Source: Labedella endophytica
GTDB lineage: Bacteria; Actinomycetota; Actinomycetes; Actinomycetales; Microbacteriaceae
Assembly: GCF_003990045.1 (NCBI RefSeq)
Contig: NZ_RZGZ01000002.1
Coordinates: 1,546,185 to 1,610,184 of the forward strand
DNA: 64,000 nt
Direction: 5' to 3'
Part shown: positions 46,155 through 54,109 of the stretch, one piece after another
How positions within the stretch are numbered: position 1 is the first letter of the stretch
Layout: each line of letters opens with the position of its first letter
Notes under the pieces: generated by a model
What the model was told of the DNA's origin: nothing
What the model saw: only the letters and a program-made list of their open reading frames with translations
The model's database searches: none
Translations under genes and position numbers: made by a program

Positions 46155-46732
46155 AGCGGCACCTTCAGGAGTGTGTGGAAGAGGAGGTAGGTGAATCCGG
46201 TGGTGATCACGGGGAAGAGGACGATCGTCTTCCACCCGCGTCCGCCGAAGACCCAGACGAGGAGCGCGAGGAACACCACGGTGGCCCCGAGGTAACCCAC
46301 GAGCTGCCAGCCGGCCACGTAGGCGGCGCCGATCACGGTGGCGAGCAGCAGGCGGCGCCAGCCTCCGGCGCCCACCGTCTCGAGATCGCTGCGATCGAAC
46401 GGCGGGCGCACGAGCGCTGCGACCAGGAGCGCGGCGGCGAGCGCCGCGCTCCCGATCGACAGCACGGTGGGCCACCACCGCGGATCGATCCCCCCGGTCT
46501 CGGCGCGCAGTTCGATGCCCTGCGCGAGCAGGATCCCCGCGAGTCCCACGGCGAGGCCGACCGCCGCGACGACGATCTCCATCGTGCGGTTCGGCTGCGC
46601 CGTGGTGTCGGGGGCGTCGGTTCCGATCGACGCCGTGTAGAGGTAGGCGCCTCCCGGCGGCGTGTCGATCCCCGACTCCAGGCCCTCCTCGACGGAGGGG
46701 ACCCGGGTCGGCTCATCGGGCGTCGGCATCAT
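46151..46732 (-). CDS. tctB: Tripartite tricarboxylate transporter, small permease
   Basis: A 193-residue TctB with four helices (about 52-72, 82-105, 125-142, 148-185) after a polar N-terminal stretch of about 48 residues, longer than usual. FGGRGWKTIVLFPVITTGFTYLLF is spread over the last two helices and matches TctB ends. GGAG lies before the double ATG start. Confidence 0.88.
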   Translation of the reverse strand: MMPTPDEPTRVPSVEEGLESGIDTPPGGAYLYTASIGTDAPDTTAQPNRTMEIVVAAVGLAVGLAGILLAQGIELRAETGGIDPRWWPTVLSIGSAALAAALLVAALVRPPFDRSDLETVGAGGWRRLLLATVIGAAYVAGWQLVGYLGATVVFLALLVWVFGGRGWKTIVLFPVITTGFTYLLFHTLLKVPL

Positions 46733-46742
46733 GTGCTCCGCG

Positions 46743-46778
46743 TGTCGATGTCGGTGTCGGTGTCGGTGTCGATGTCGG
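46743..46778. repeat. Hexamer microsatellite between tctC and tctB
   Basis: Six tandem hexamers (tgtcgg or tgtcga) fill most of the 50-base gap between the tctC stop and the tctB start. Confidence 0.75.
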
Positions 46779-46782
46779 GACG

Positions 46783-47766
46783 TCAGTTGCCGCCGAGGAG
46801 ACCGGCGAAACGCTCCGACTCCGACTCGACGAACGACGTGAACTCCTCGGGCGTCTTGTAGGTCGGCAGCGCGCCGCTCGGCGTGATGGCGTCGGAGAAC
46901 GAGTCGGACTCGGCGGCCTCGGCGATCGCATCGGAGAGTGCCTGCTTCACGTCGTCCGGCAGTCCGGTCGGCGCGTAGATGCCACCCCAGCCGCCGAACA
47001 TGAGGTCGTAGCCCTCGGACTCGGCCGTCGGCACGTCCTCGAGCATCGGGTGCACCTCGTCGTTGAACAGCGCGAGGATCTTGAGGGTGCCGTCGGCGTT
47101 CGCCTGCACGGTCTCGCCGGCACCGGCGACGACCGCGTCCACCTGGCCACCGAGCGCGGCCGCCACTGCGGGCGCACCACCGTCGAACGGCACGGGGGTG
47201 AGGTCGGCCCCCGACTCCTCGGCGAGGCCGAGGGTCGCGGCCTCCCAGATCGATCCGGCGCCCGCGTTCGCGACCGTGATGGCCTCGTCCTGGGACGCCT
47301 CGACGAGGTCGTCGAGCGAGTCGTACGGGCTGTCGGCCGGCACCGCGATGACGCCGGGGCTGAACATGACCTGGCCGAGGAAGTCGTAGTTCTCGGGGAG
47401 CACGTCGAAGCCGAGGTGCTCGAGCATCGAGACCTCGACGGGGGCGAAGCCGATCGTGTAGCCGTCGGCCTCCTGGTCGGCGACGTACTGCATGGCGGTC
47501 GAGCCGGAGGCGCCCGGCCGGTTCTCGACGACGATGCTCGTGCCGAGGATGCCCTCGAGCTCCGCGGACAGGGCGCGCGAGGTGAGGTCCGAACCACCGC
47601 CTGCGGCGGCCTGGACGATGAAGTTGATGTCGCCTTCGGGGAAGGAGGAGGCGTCGCCGCCGCCTCCGTCCGCGTCGGAGGAGCACGCGCCGAGGCCGGC
47701 GATCACGAGTGCTGCGGTGGCGGTGACGGTGAGTGCGCGAACGACGTTGTTGCGTGAGGAGAGCAC
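46783..47766 (-). CDS. tctC: TctC-type solute-binding lipoprotein
   Basis: A 327-residue BugT/TctC extracytoplasmic receptor. The signal peptide ends in a lipobox (LGAC), then a Gly/Asp-rich linker leads into INFIVQAAAGGGSDLTSRAL, the start of the Bug fold. ENRPGASGSTAM is the hallmark loop. It captures a carboxylate and delivers it to TctAB. The GTG start has AAAGGA upstream. First gene of the transport run, 66 bases after the GntR gene. Confidence 0.94.
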   Translation of the reverse strand: MLSSRNNVVRALTVTATAALVIAGLGACSSDADGGGGDASSFPEGDINFIVQAAAGGGSDLTSRALSAELEGILGTSIVVENRPGASGSTAMQYVADQEADGYTIGFAPVEVSMLEHLGFDVLPENYDFLGQVMFSPGVIAVPADSPYDSLDDLVEASQDEAITVANAGAGSIWEAATLGLAEESGADLTPVPFDGGAPAVAAALGGQVDAVVAGAGETVQANADGTLKILALFNDEVHPMLEDVPTAESEGYDLMFGGWGGIYAPTGLPDDVKQALSDAIAEAAESDSFSDAITPSGALPTYKTPEEFTSFVESESERFAGLLGGN

Positions 47767-47832
47767 GTCACGTTCCTTTCTGTTGGTACGGATTGGTCGG
47801 TACGGGGTCGGATGGAGGGGAAAGGTGAGGTA

Positions 47833-48519
47833 TCAGGGGGTCGCGGACGCGGCTGCCGCGGCCGAGAAGGTCGCGATCATCGTGTCGGCGGACCGGCGCA
47901 GATGGTCGTGGAGTTCGGCCACCGCCGCGTCGGTGTCACCCGCGGAGATGAGGCCGAGAAGGCGGTCGTGATCGGCCGCCGACTCCACGAGATCGGTGTT
48001 CACGTGCACGGTCTCCTCGAGGAGAGTCGCGAGGATGGGCTCGTACTGGTGCCACAGGTCGTGGAGGCGGCGGTGCTTCGAGACCGCGTAGAGCGTGCCG
48101 TGGAAGCGGGTGTCGGCGGCGCCGAAGGCCTCACGGTCGCCGCGCGCGGCTGCGGCTCGCATCTCGTCGACGCACTCCTCCGTCGTCGTCCACTCGCCGG
48201 GTTCGGCGCGCTGGATCGCGAGGGTCACCGCGAGGGACTCGATCGACTCACGCAGCGCGTAGAGGTCGCTGATCTCGTCCATGGAGAGTCCGATGACGAA
48301 GATGCCGCGCTTGCGGGATTCGACGAGGCCCTCGGTGTCGAGGATGCGGAGCGCGTCCCGGATGGGGCCGCGGCTCACGCCGAACTGCTCGGCGAGGGTG
48401 TCCTCCACGAGGCGCGATCCGGCCGGCAGGTCGCCGCGCACGATCGCAAGGCGCAGTCGCTGCGCGACGATCGCTCCGAGCGGCACCTGCTGCTGGATGG
48501 GGGAAATCGTTGAAACCAC
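47833..48519 (-). CDS. GntR/FadR-family (FCD) regulator
   Basis: A 228-residue regulator: winged helix (about 10-75) with LAEQFGVSRGPIRDALRIL, then the all-helical FCD effector domain with the metal-site residues in RESIESLAV, DTRFH and DHDRLL. It lies just upstream of tctCBA and the DapA-like gene and most likely controls them in response to the imported acid. A palindrome ACCGTTAACGGT lies 18 bases before its GTG start. Confidence 0.92.
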   Translation of the reverse strand: MVSTISPIQQQVPLGAIVAQRLRLAIVRGDLPAGSRLVEDTLAEQFGVSRGPIRDALRILDTEGLVESRKRGIFVIGLSMDEISDLYALRESIESLAVTLAIQRAEPGEWTTTEECVDEMRAAAARGDREAFGAADTRFHGTLYAVSKHRRLHDLWHQYEPILATLLEETVHVNTDLVESAADHDRLLGLISAGDTDAAVAELHDHLRRSADTMIATFSAAAAASATP

Positions 48520-48536
48520 GTCGTCTCACTTCGTCA

Positions 48537-48548
48537 ACCGTTAACGGT
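48537..48548. promoter_or_regulatory. Candidate GntR operator
   Basis: The 12-base perfect palindrome ACCGTTAACGGT lies between the GntR gene and the divergent serine hydrolase, 18 bases from the GntR start. AT-rich palindromes of this kind are typical FadR-type operators; assignment is by position. Confidence 0.55.
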
Positions 48549-48626
48549 AAACGTACGAAACCACAGAAATCGGTTTCAGTCAATGGCGGATCGATCACGA
48601 TCAGGACGCACCGCTAGCCTCGGAGC

Positions 48627-49835
48627 ATGCAGAACACCCCCGCGACCCCGGCGGACGATCGCCTCGCACCCCTCCCCGTCCTCCCGGCGAGCCTCCTCGC
48701 CGAACGGCTCGACTCCGTCGCCGCCGACATCGCTGAGCTCGCGGCGGACGACGAGTTCTCGGGTGTCGTGCTCATCACGGAGGGCGACCTCCCCCTCCTC
48801 GAGAAGGCGTTCGGCACGGCGTCTCGTCGCTGGAACACCCCGGTCACGACGGATATGCGCTTCGACGTCGCCTCCATCACGAAGCTCTTCACCTCGGCGG
48901 CCGTCCTGCAGCAGGTGGCCGCCGGTGCGCTCGACCTCGACGCGTCGATCCACGACTACGTCGACCTCGATGGCACGACCATCTCCCACGACGTGACCCT
49001 GCGGCACCTCCTCACCCACACCTCCGGAATCGCCGACGACGCCGACGAGGAGGACGGCGAGTCCTACGAGGAGCTGTGGGCCGACCGGCCGAACTACTCG
49101 GTGACGGACACCGCCGACTTCCTCCCCCAGTTCGCCCACAAGCCGCCTCGGGCCGAGCCGGGCGTCGACTGCCGCTACTGCAACGTCGGGTACGTCCTCG
49201 CCGGCCTCGCGATCGAACGCGTGACGGGCCGCTCCTACCGCGACGTCATCCGCACCGACGTGTTCGAGAAGGCCGGCATGACCTCCTCGGGCTTCTTCGA
49301 CATGCGGGAGGCCACAGCGAACGTCGCGGAGGGCTGGGACCCGGTCCGCGACGAGCCCGACGGCGCGTCGGACGAGCACGAGGAGGATGTCGAGCACGAG
49401 GAGGATCGGCCCACCGGCCCCATCGTCGGCTGGCGCGCGAATATCTACTCTTACCCACCCATCGGCTCTCCCGACGGCGGCGCGCACTCGACGGCCGCCG
49501 ACCTCGTGCGGTTCGTGAACGCGATCCGGGGCGGCGAGCTCCTGCCGAAGAAGTGGACCACCGAGTTCCTGAGCCCGCAGGTGCTCCACCATGCGGACGA
49601 CGAGGCGGGCGCCGGCGAGACCGCCGAGCTCGCCTACGGCTTCGGTCTCGAGTTCGAGGTGACCCCGGCCGGGGAGCTGCGCTCCTTCTACAAGGACGGC
49701 ATCAACGCGGGGGCGAGCGCGATCATCCGGTTCTACCCGGCGACGGGCCTCACCGTCGCCGTCCTCTCGAACAGCGAGGACGGCGCGTGGGAGCCGATCA
49801 CCTGGATCGACGACGCGATCACGCTCCCGGAGTGA
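48627..49835 (+). CDS. Serine hydrolase, class C beta-lactamase/DD-peptidase family
   Basis: A 402-residue SxxK acyl hydrolase. The nucleophile is in DVASITKLF (S-x-x-K), the second motif is YCNVGY (Y-x-N), and GGAHSTAADLVRF and a late GI(N)AG region follow. There is no signal peptide, so it is probably cytosolic, like EstB-type esterases. An acidic insertion (DEHEEDVEHEEDRP) lies near 248-262. TAGCCT ends seven bases before the ATG. It diverges from the GntR regulator, so it could be part of the same regulon. Confidence 0.88.
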   Translation: MQNTPATPADDRLAPLPVLPASLLAERLDSVAADIAELAADDEFSGVVLITEGDLPLLEKAFGTASRRWNTPVTTDMRFDVASITKLFTSAAVLQQVAAGALDLDASIHDYVDLDGTTISHDVTLRHLLTHTSGIADDADEEDGESYEELWADRPNYSVTDTADFLPQFAHKPPRAEPGVDCRYCNVGYVLAGLAIERVTGRSYRDVIRTDVFEKAGMTSSGFFDMREATANVAEGWDPVRDEPDGASDEHEEDVEHEEDRPTGPIVGWRANIYSYPPIGSPDGGAHSTAADLVRFVNAIRGGELLPKKWTTEFLSPQVLHHADDEAGAGETAELAYGFGLEFEVTPAGELRSFYKDGINAGASAIIRFYPATGLTVAVLSNSEDGAWEPITWIDDAITLPE

Positions 49836-49897
49836 TCCGAGCGACCGTCGGCCCCTTCGCCGTGTAACACCCGGCGCCGCGGGAACATGTCCTGAGT

Positions 49898-50464
49898 ATG
49901 AGCCCACCCACCACGGATCGGGAACGCGCCGCGCGCTTCTCCACCCTGTACGACGACGCCTACCTCGACGTCCTCCGATTCGCCCGACGCCGTTCCCCTC
50001 CCGACCTCGCGGAGGACATCGTCCACGAGGCCTTCCTCGTGGCCTGGCGCCGCTTCGACGACATGCCCACGACGCACGACGCCGCGCGTGCCTGGCTCTT
50101 CGGGGTCGCTCGTCACTGCCTCCTCAACGATCGTCGCGCGCGCGAACGCTATGAACGGCTGGGCGTCGCCATCGCAGAGGCCGCGGCGGCGGGTGATGAA
50201 CGGACCGACGTCACCGACCTCCGGCTCGACCTCGCCAGCGCCTGGCCCCTCCTCACCCCGGAGCAGCAGGAGGTGTTGTCCCTCGCCACGTGGGAGGCCC
50301 TCCCCGCCGGAGACGCGAGCCGCGTCCTCGGCATCTCCACCGCCGCATACCGGGTTCGCCTCCATCGGGCTCGTGCCTCGTTGCGGAGGCATCTCGACCA
50401 CCCCCGGCTCTCCCCCGCCTCCGGCACCGCCGTCGAGACCAGCAGAACGGAACTCCCCGCATGA
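49898..50464 (+). CDS. ECF-type RNA polymerase sigma factor
   Basis: A 188-residue sigma-70 family factor: region 2 at about 15-85 (LYDDAYLDVLRFARRRSPPDLAEDIVHEAFLVAWRRF across it) and region 4 at about 110-165 with LTPEQQEVLSLATWEALPAGDASRVLGIS. It ends in a short Ser/Thr-rich tail. The four-base overlap with the following membrane protein gene is the classic sigma/anti-sigma arrangement. Confidence 0.92.
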   Translation: MSPPTTDRERAARFSTLYDDAYLDVLRFARRRSPPDLAEDIVHEAFLVAWRRFDDMPTTHDAARAWLFGVARHCLLNDRRARERYERLGVAIAEAAAAGDERTDVTDLRLDLASAWPLLTPEQQEVLSLATWEALPAGDASRVLGISTAAYRVRLHRARASLRRHLDHPRLSPASGTAVETSRTELPA

Positions 50465-51291
50465 CGAACGACACCATCACCCGCGCCCTCGCCGGTCTCG
50501 ACCCCGCACCCGGGTTCGTGCTCGACGACACGGCCCGTCGACGCGCCGACGCTCGCCGCGAGCAGATCATCGCCTCCGACCCCGCCACCCCCACCGCTCC
50601 CGGGGCCACACCGCGACCTCGCTCATCGCGCCGTCGCTCATGGATCGCCGCCACCGCCGCAGCGGCGGCCGTCTCGATCGGCGGTGCCCTCGTCGTGGGG
50701 GCGCTCGCACCCTCCGACGCCGCCTACGCCTCGTGGACGGCGACGCCCGCTTCCCTCGACGTCGCGGAACGCGACCTCGCCGCCACAGCGTGCCTCGATG
50801 CGAGCGGCCAGGCCGACGCCGACACCGTGCTCGCCGAGCGTCGGGGGGAGTGGATCGCCGTCGCCGCGGTCGCGGACGGATCCACACACATCGCGTGTCT
50901 CGTCCACCTGCCGACCGGCACGACCGACCCCGGCTCGCCGATGTGGGCCATGAGCGGGGGCGAGGGGGCCGTCCCCGTCGGCGATGAGATCACCGGGGGC
51001 TCCCTGGCGGAATTCGCCGGCCGCAGCTTCCCCGGAATCGAGGCCTCACCGACCGTGTCGTTCACGATCGGCGACGTCGGGCCGGACGTGGAGGGTGTGG
51101 ACATCACGACCCCCGACGGGGACCTCGTGCACGCGACCGTCCAGGACGGCCGGTATCTGGCCTGGTGGCCCGGCAGCGTCTTCGTCCCGGGAGACGGCGA
51201 CGACATGACGACCGTCCTCGACGTCGACTACCGCGTGACGCTCACCGACGGCACCGTGCTGGACGATGCCCGGCCGATCGTGCCGGAATAG
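50461..51291 (+). CDS. Membrane protein, putative anti-sigma partner
   Basis: A 276-residue protein with a cytosolic N terminus (1-58), a basic RRRSW stop and one helix (about 61-82), then an exported domain. That is the topology of an anti-sigma factor or its co-regulator. No zinc-binding HxxxCxxC motif is seen, so if it binds the upstream sigma factor it does so by another fold. Similar second genes in actinobacteria are often named CU044_5270-like. Overlap ATGA with the sigma gene. Confidence 0.75.
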   Translation: MTNDTITRALAGLDPAPGFVLDDTARRRADARREQIIASDPATPTAPGATPRPRSSRRRSWIAATAAAAAVSIGGALVVGALAPSDAAYASWTATPASLDVAERDLAATACLDASGQADADTVLAERRGEWIAVAAVADGSTHIACLVHLPTGTTDPGSPMWAMSGGEGAVPVGDEITGGSLAEFAGRSFPGIEASPTVSFTIGDVGPDVEGVDITTPDGDLVHATVQDGRYLAWWPGSVFVPGDGDDMTTVLDVDYRVTLTDGTVLDDARPIVPE

Positions 51292-51321
51292 GCGACCACC
51301 CGCCGGTGACCGGCGTCCTCG

Positions 51322-52893
51322 CTACCGCTCGTCGGCCGCGCCACCGCCCACCACGTCGTCCAGCAGCCGCTGGGCGATGAGGTGGCGGACGCGGCCGGCC
51401 GCGGCGAGCGCATCCGGGACGACAGCGGCGAGGCCCGTGCCCGAGAGCCAGCCGCCCGTGACGTCGAGGTCGCCGATCGCGAGGATGCGCTCGCGGAGCT
51501 GCTCCGACCGGGCACGCTGACCGATGACGGCACCCGGCACGGCGTTCGCCCAGGTGGTGCGGCGCGACTCGACGACGGTCGATGGGTCGAGCTCGATCCC
51601 GAGCATCGTCGAGAGGTCACGGATCGCGATCTCCACGAGGGCCGGATCGTCGAGGTGCGCGACCGTGTTCTCGCCGGCTTTGCCGAACGAGACGCGGAGC
51701 ACGTGACGATGCGGCGCGACCGCGCGCGCCTGCTCCGCGAGCCACGGCCACTTCGCGGTCGCGTGCGTCATCGCCTTCGCGGTGAGACCGGCGCCAGGCG
51801 CCACGAGCATGCCCGTCCCGCGGGGGTGGGCGTCGAGCCGCTCGTCGTCGAGCACGAGCGTCACGAGGTCCACACGCGGCGGGTCGACGGGGACGACGTC
51901 GGAGAGCGCGGGTTCCAGTTCCGCGAGGAGCGCGAGCGCCGGTGCCTCGGGCACCGCGACGATGACGTAGTCGGCGTGGATCGCGCTCGGGCCGGCGTCG
52001 TTCTCGGGATCCCTGAGCCCGTCGACGGGCTCAGGGAGCGGCGTGGTCGGATTCCCAGAACCCGAGTCGTCCGGGGTCGCATCGGTGACGGTCACCATCC
52101 AGCCGTCGTCCGTGCGGCGGAGCGTCTCCACCGGAGCGTTCCGCCGGATCTCGACTCCATCGGCTCCCTCGAGCTCGGCGATGAGCGCGTCGACGAGCGC
52201 CGACATGCCGCCTGCGATCCCCTCGACGTTCGACCCCGCGCGCGACGCGGCGCGCATCGACGCGACGGCGCCGGAGAGCGAACCGGTGCGGGTCAGGGCC
52301 TTGTTGAGCCCGGGGGCTGCGAAGGTCACGTCGAGCGCCTCGGGATCGGACGAGTAGACGCCCATCGTCACGGGGGCGACGAGGTTGTCCCGAACCGCCC
52401 GGCCCATCCTGCGCGACACGAGCGCGCCGAGATCGTGCACACGACCGACGCTGAGCACCGGGATGACCCGGTCGAGGTAGGCGCGCAGGGCGCCGCGCCA
52501 CCCGATCACGGCGCGCACGTCCTCCGCGAACGGGTTCGAGGGGATTCCGACGATCCCCGCCTTCGGCAGCGGCGCGAAGACCCCCGTGGACGCGGCCACC
52601 CACGCGCCCGCCGGATTCGGCGTCACGATACGGTCGCCGAGGCCCACGCTCTCCGCGAGCGCGCGCACCGTTCCGCCGCGCGTCGCGTAGCTCTCCGCGC
52701 CGACCTCGACGGGGATCCCGCCGATCTCCTCTGAGCGCAACGCCCCGCCGAGCCGGTCGGAGCCCTCCAGCACGGTGACCCGCAGCCCCACCCGCGCGCA
52801 GTCGAGGGCGGCGACGAGTCCCGCCATGCCTCCGCCGATGACGACGACGTGCAGCGGCTCGAGGGAGGACGACGCCGAGGCCGCGGCGGTCAT
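51322..52893 (-). CDS. hemG: Coproporphyrinogen III oxidase (HemY/CgoX type)
   Basis: A 523-residue FAD enzyme of the coproporphyrin haem route. The FAD motif VVVIGGGMAGLVAALDCAR is near residue 15, then GGALRSEEIGG and EVGAESYATRGG. The C-terminal FAD motif is AIGDLDVTGGWLSGTGLAA. Near residues 286-295 a 28-base perfect DNA palindrome adds LPEPVDGLRDP, probably a REP-type insertion kept in frame. The ATG overlaps the hemE stop by four bases. Confidence 0.92.
   Translation of the reverse strand: MTAAASASSSLEPLHVVVIGGGMAGLVAALDCARVGLRVTVLEGSDRLGGALRSEEIGGIPVEVGAESYATRGGTVRALAESVGLGDRIVTPNPAGAWVAASTGVFAPLPKAGIVGIPSNPFAEDVRAVIGWRGALRAYLDRVIPVLSVGRVHDLGALVSRRMGRAVRDNLVAPVTMGVYSSDPEALDVTFAAPGLNKALTRTGSLSGAVASMRAASRAGSNVEGIAGGMSALVDALIAELEGADGVEIRRNAPVETLRRTDDGWMVTVTDATPDDSGSGNPTTPLPEPVDGLRDPENDAGPSAIHADYVIVAVPEAPALALLAELEPALSDVVPVDPPRVDLVTLVLDDERLDAHPRGTGMLVAPGAGLTAKAMTHATAKWPWLAEQARAVAPHRHVLRVSFGKAGENTVAHLDDPALVEIAIRDLSTMLGIELDPSTVVESRRTTWANAVPGAVIGQRARSEQLRERILAIGDLDVTGGWLSGTGLAAVVPDALAAAGRVRHLIAQRLLDDVVGGGAADER
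52010..52037. repeat. 28-bp REP-like palindrome inside hemG
   Basis: A perfect palindrome with half-site tccctgagcccgtc lies in frame in hemG. Its core (CTGAGCC-GTCGA) matches the REP pair at 28639-28712. Confidence 0.8.
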
Positions 52894-54023
52894 CCGGCCG
52901 AGCGGTCGTGCGAGTAGCCGTGCACGAACTCCACGACGCGGCTGAGCACGTCGGGATCGGTCTCGGGCGGCACGCCGTGGCCGAGGTTCAGGACGTGGGA
53001 CGGCGCGCTCCGGCCACGCTCGAGCACGTCGACGATGTGCGCCTCGAGCACGTCCCACGGGGCCGAGAGGAGTGCGGGATCGACGTTGCCCTGGACGGGC
53101 ACGAGTCCGCCGAGGCGACGGTTCGCCTCGTCGAGGGGGATGCGGTAGTCCACACCGACCGCGTCGGCCCCGATGTCGTGCATCGCCTTCAGGAGCTCGC
53201 CGGTGCCGACGCCGAAGTGGATGAGCGGGACCGACTGCGCGGGTCCCCCGTCGACGGGCTCGACATGGAGCGCACGGACGCGCTCGAGCGCCGCGGCGGA
53301 CGCGGGCGCCACGAAGTTCGTGTAGTCGGCGAGGGAGAGCGCGCCGGCCCAGGAGTCGAAGAGCTGCGCGGCTGAGGCACCGGAGAGCACCTGCGCCTCG
53401 AGGAAGCGGCCCGTGATGTCCGCGGTCCACGCCATGAGCTTCGCCCAGGCCGCGGGGTCCGCGTGCATCAGGGTGCGCGCGTGGATGTGGTCCTTCGAGG
53501 GGCCGCCCTCCACGAGGTAGGCCGCGAGGGTGAAGGGGGCACCGGCGAAACCGATGAGGGGCGTATCGCCGTGGTCGGCGGCGAGCCCGGCGACGGTGAG
53601 GCGCACGGCCTCGCGCACGGGCTCGAGCGCCTCGTCGAGGACCGCGGGATCGAGGGACGTGAGCTCGTCCACGTCGGCGGCGGTGCGCACGGCCTTCCCG
53701 AGCACCGGTCCCTTGCCGGCCACGATCTCCACGTCCACTCCCACGAGCTTCAGCGGTACGACGATGTCGGAGAAGAAGATGGCGGCGTCCGTGTGGTGGC
53801 GTCGGATCGGCTGGAGCGTGATCTCGCTCGCGAGGTGCGGGGTGAGGCACACGTCGAGCATGCGGGTGCCCACGCGCAGCTCGCGGTACTCCGGGAGGGA
53901 ACGGCCCGCCTGGCGCATGAACCACACGGGGGTCACGTCGGGGCGGTCGCCGCGGTAGGCGCGGACGAGCCGCGACGCACTCGTGCGGCCGGAGACGAGG
54001 GGGTGGTTCTGGTCGAGCTTCAC
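52890..54023 (-). CDS. hemE: Uroporphyrinogen decarboxylase
   Basis: Removes four carboxyls from uroporphyrinogen III to give coproporphyrinogen III; 377 residues. PVWFMRQAGRSLPEYRELR and the catalytic aspartate in FSDIVVPLKLVG are clear, as are FAGAPFTLAAYLVEGG and NLGHGVPPETDP at the C-terminal end. The GTG start (VKLDQNHPL) is placed by GGAGG seven bases upstream; earlier in-frame codons are Pro/Gly/Arg-rich non-coding sequence. Confidence 0.96.
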   Translation of the reverse strand: MKLDQNHPLVSGRTSASRLVRAYRGDRPDVTPVWFMRQAGRSLPEYRELRVGTRMLDVCLTPHLASEITLQPIRRHHTDAAIFFSDIVVPLKLVGVDVEIVAGKGPVLGKAVRTAADVDELTSLDPAVLDEALEPVREAVRLTVAGLAADHGDTPLIGFAGAPFTLAAYLVEGGPSKDHIHARTLMHADPAAWAKLMAWTADITGRFLEAQVLSGASAAQLFDSWAGALSLADYTNFVAPASAAALERVRALHVEPVDGGPAQSVPLIHFGVGTGELLKAMHDIGADAVGVDYRIPLDEANRRLGGLVPVQGNVDPALLSAPWDVLEAHIVDVLERGRSAPSHVLNLGHGVPPETDPDVLSRVVEFVHGYSHDRSAG

Positions 54024-54109
54024 CCCTCCATCCTCCCATCCCGGGCCTGGACGACGCCCGCGTGGAACCGGCGGACCCCACGGTGTTCGACGCACCGTAG
54101 AATGGAGGG
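54024..54109. promoter_or_regulatory. hemE / hemA divergent promoter region
   Basis: The 86-base region between divergent starts. TAGAAT (54098-54103) ends seven bases before the hemA GTG, predicting a leaderless hemA mRNA. The hemE side has GGGAGG as ribosome site. Confidence 0.6.

Noticed and set aside
52010..52037. Terminator within hemG
   Set aside because: The palindrome has no loop or T tract and lies in the middle of an intact reading frame.
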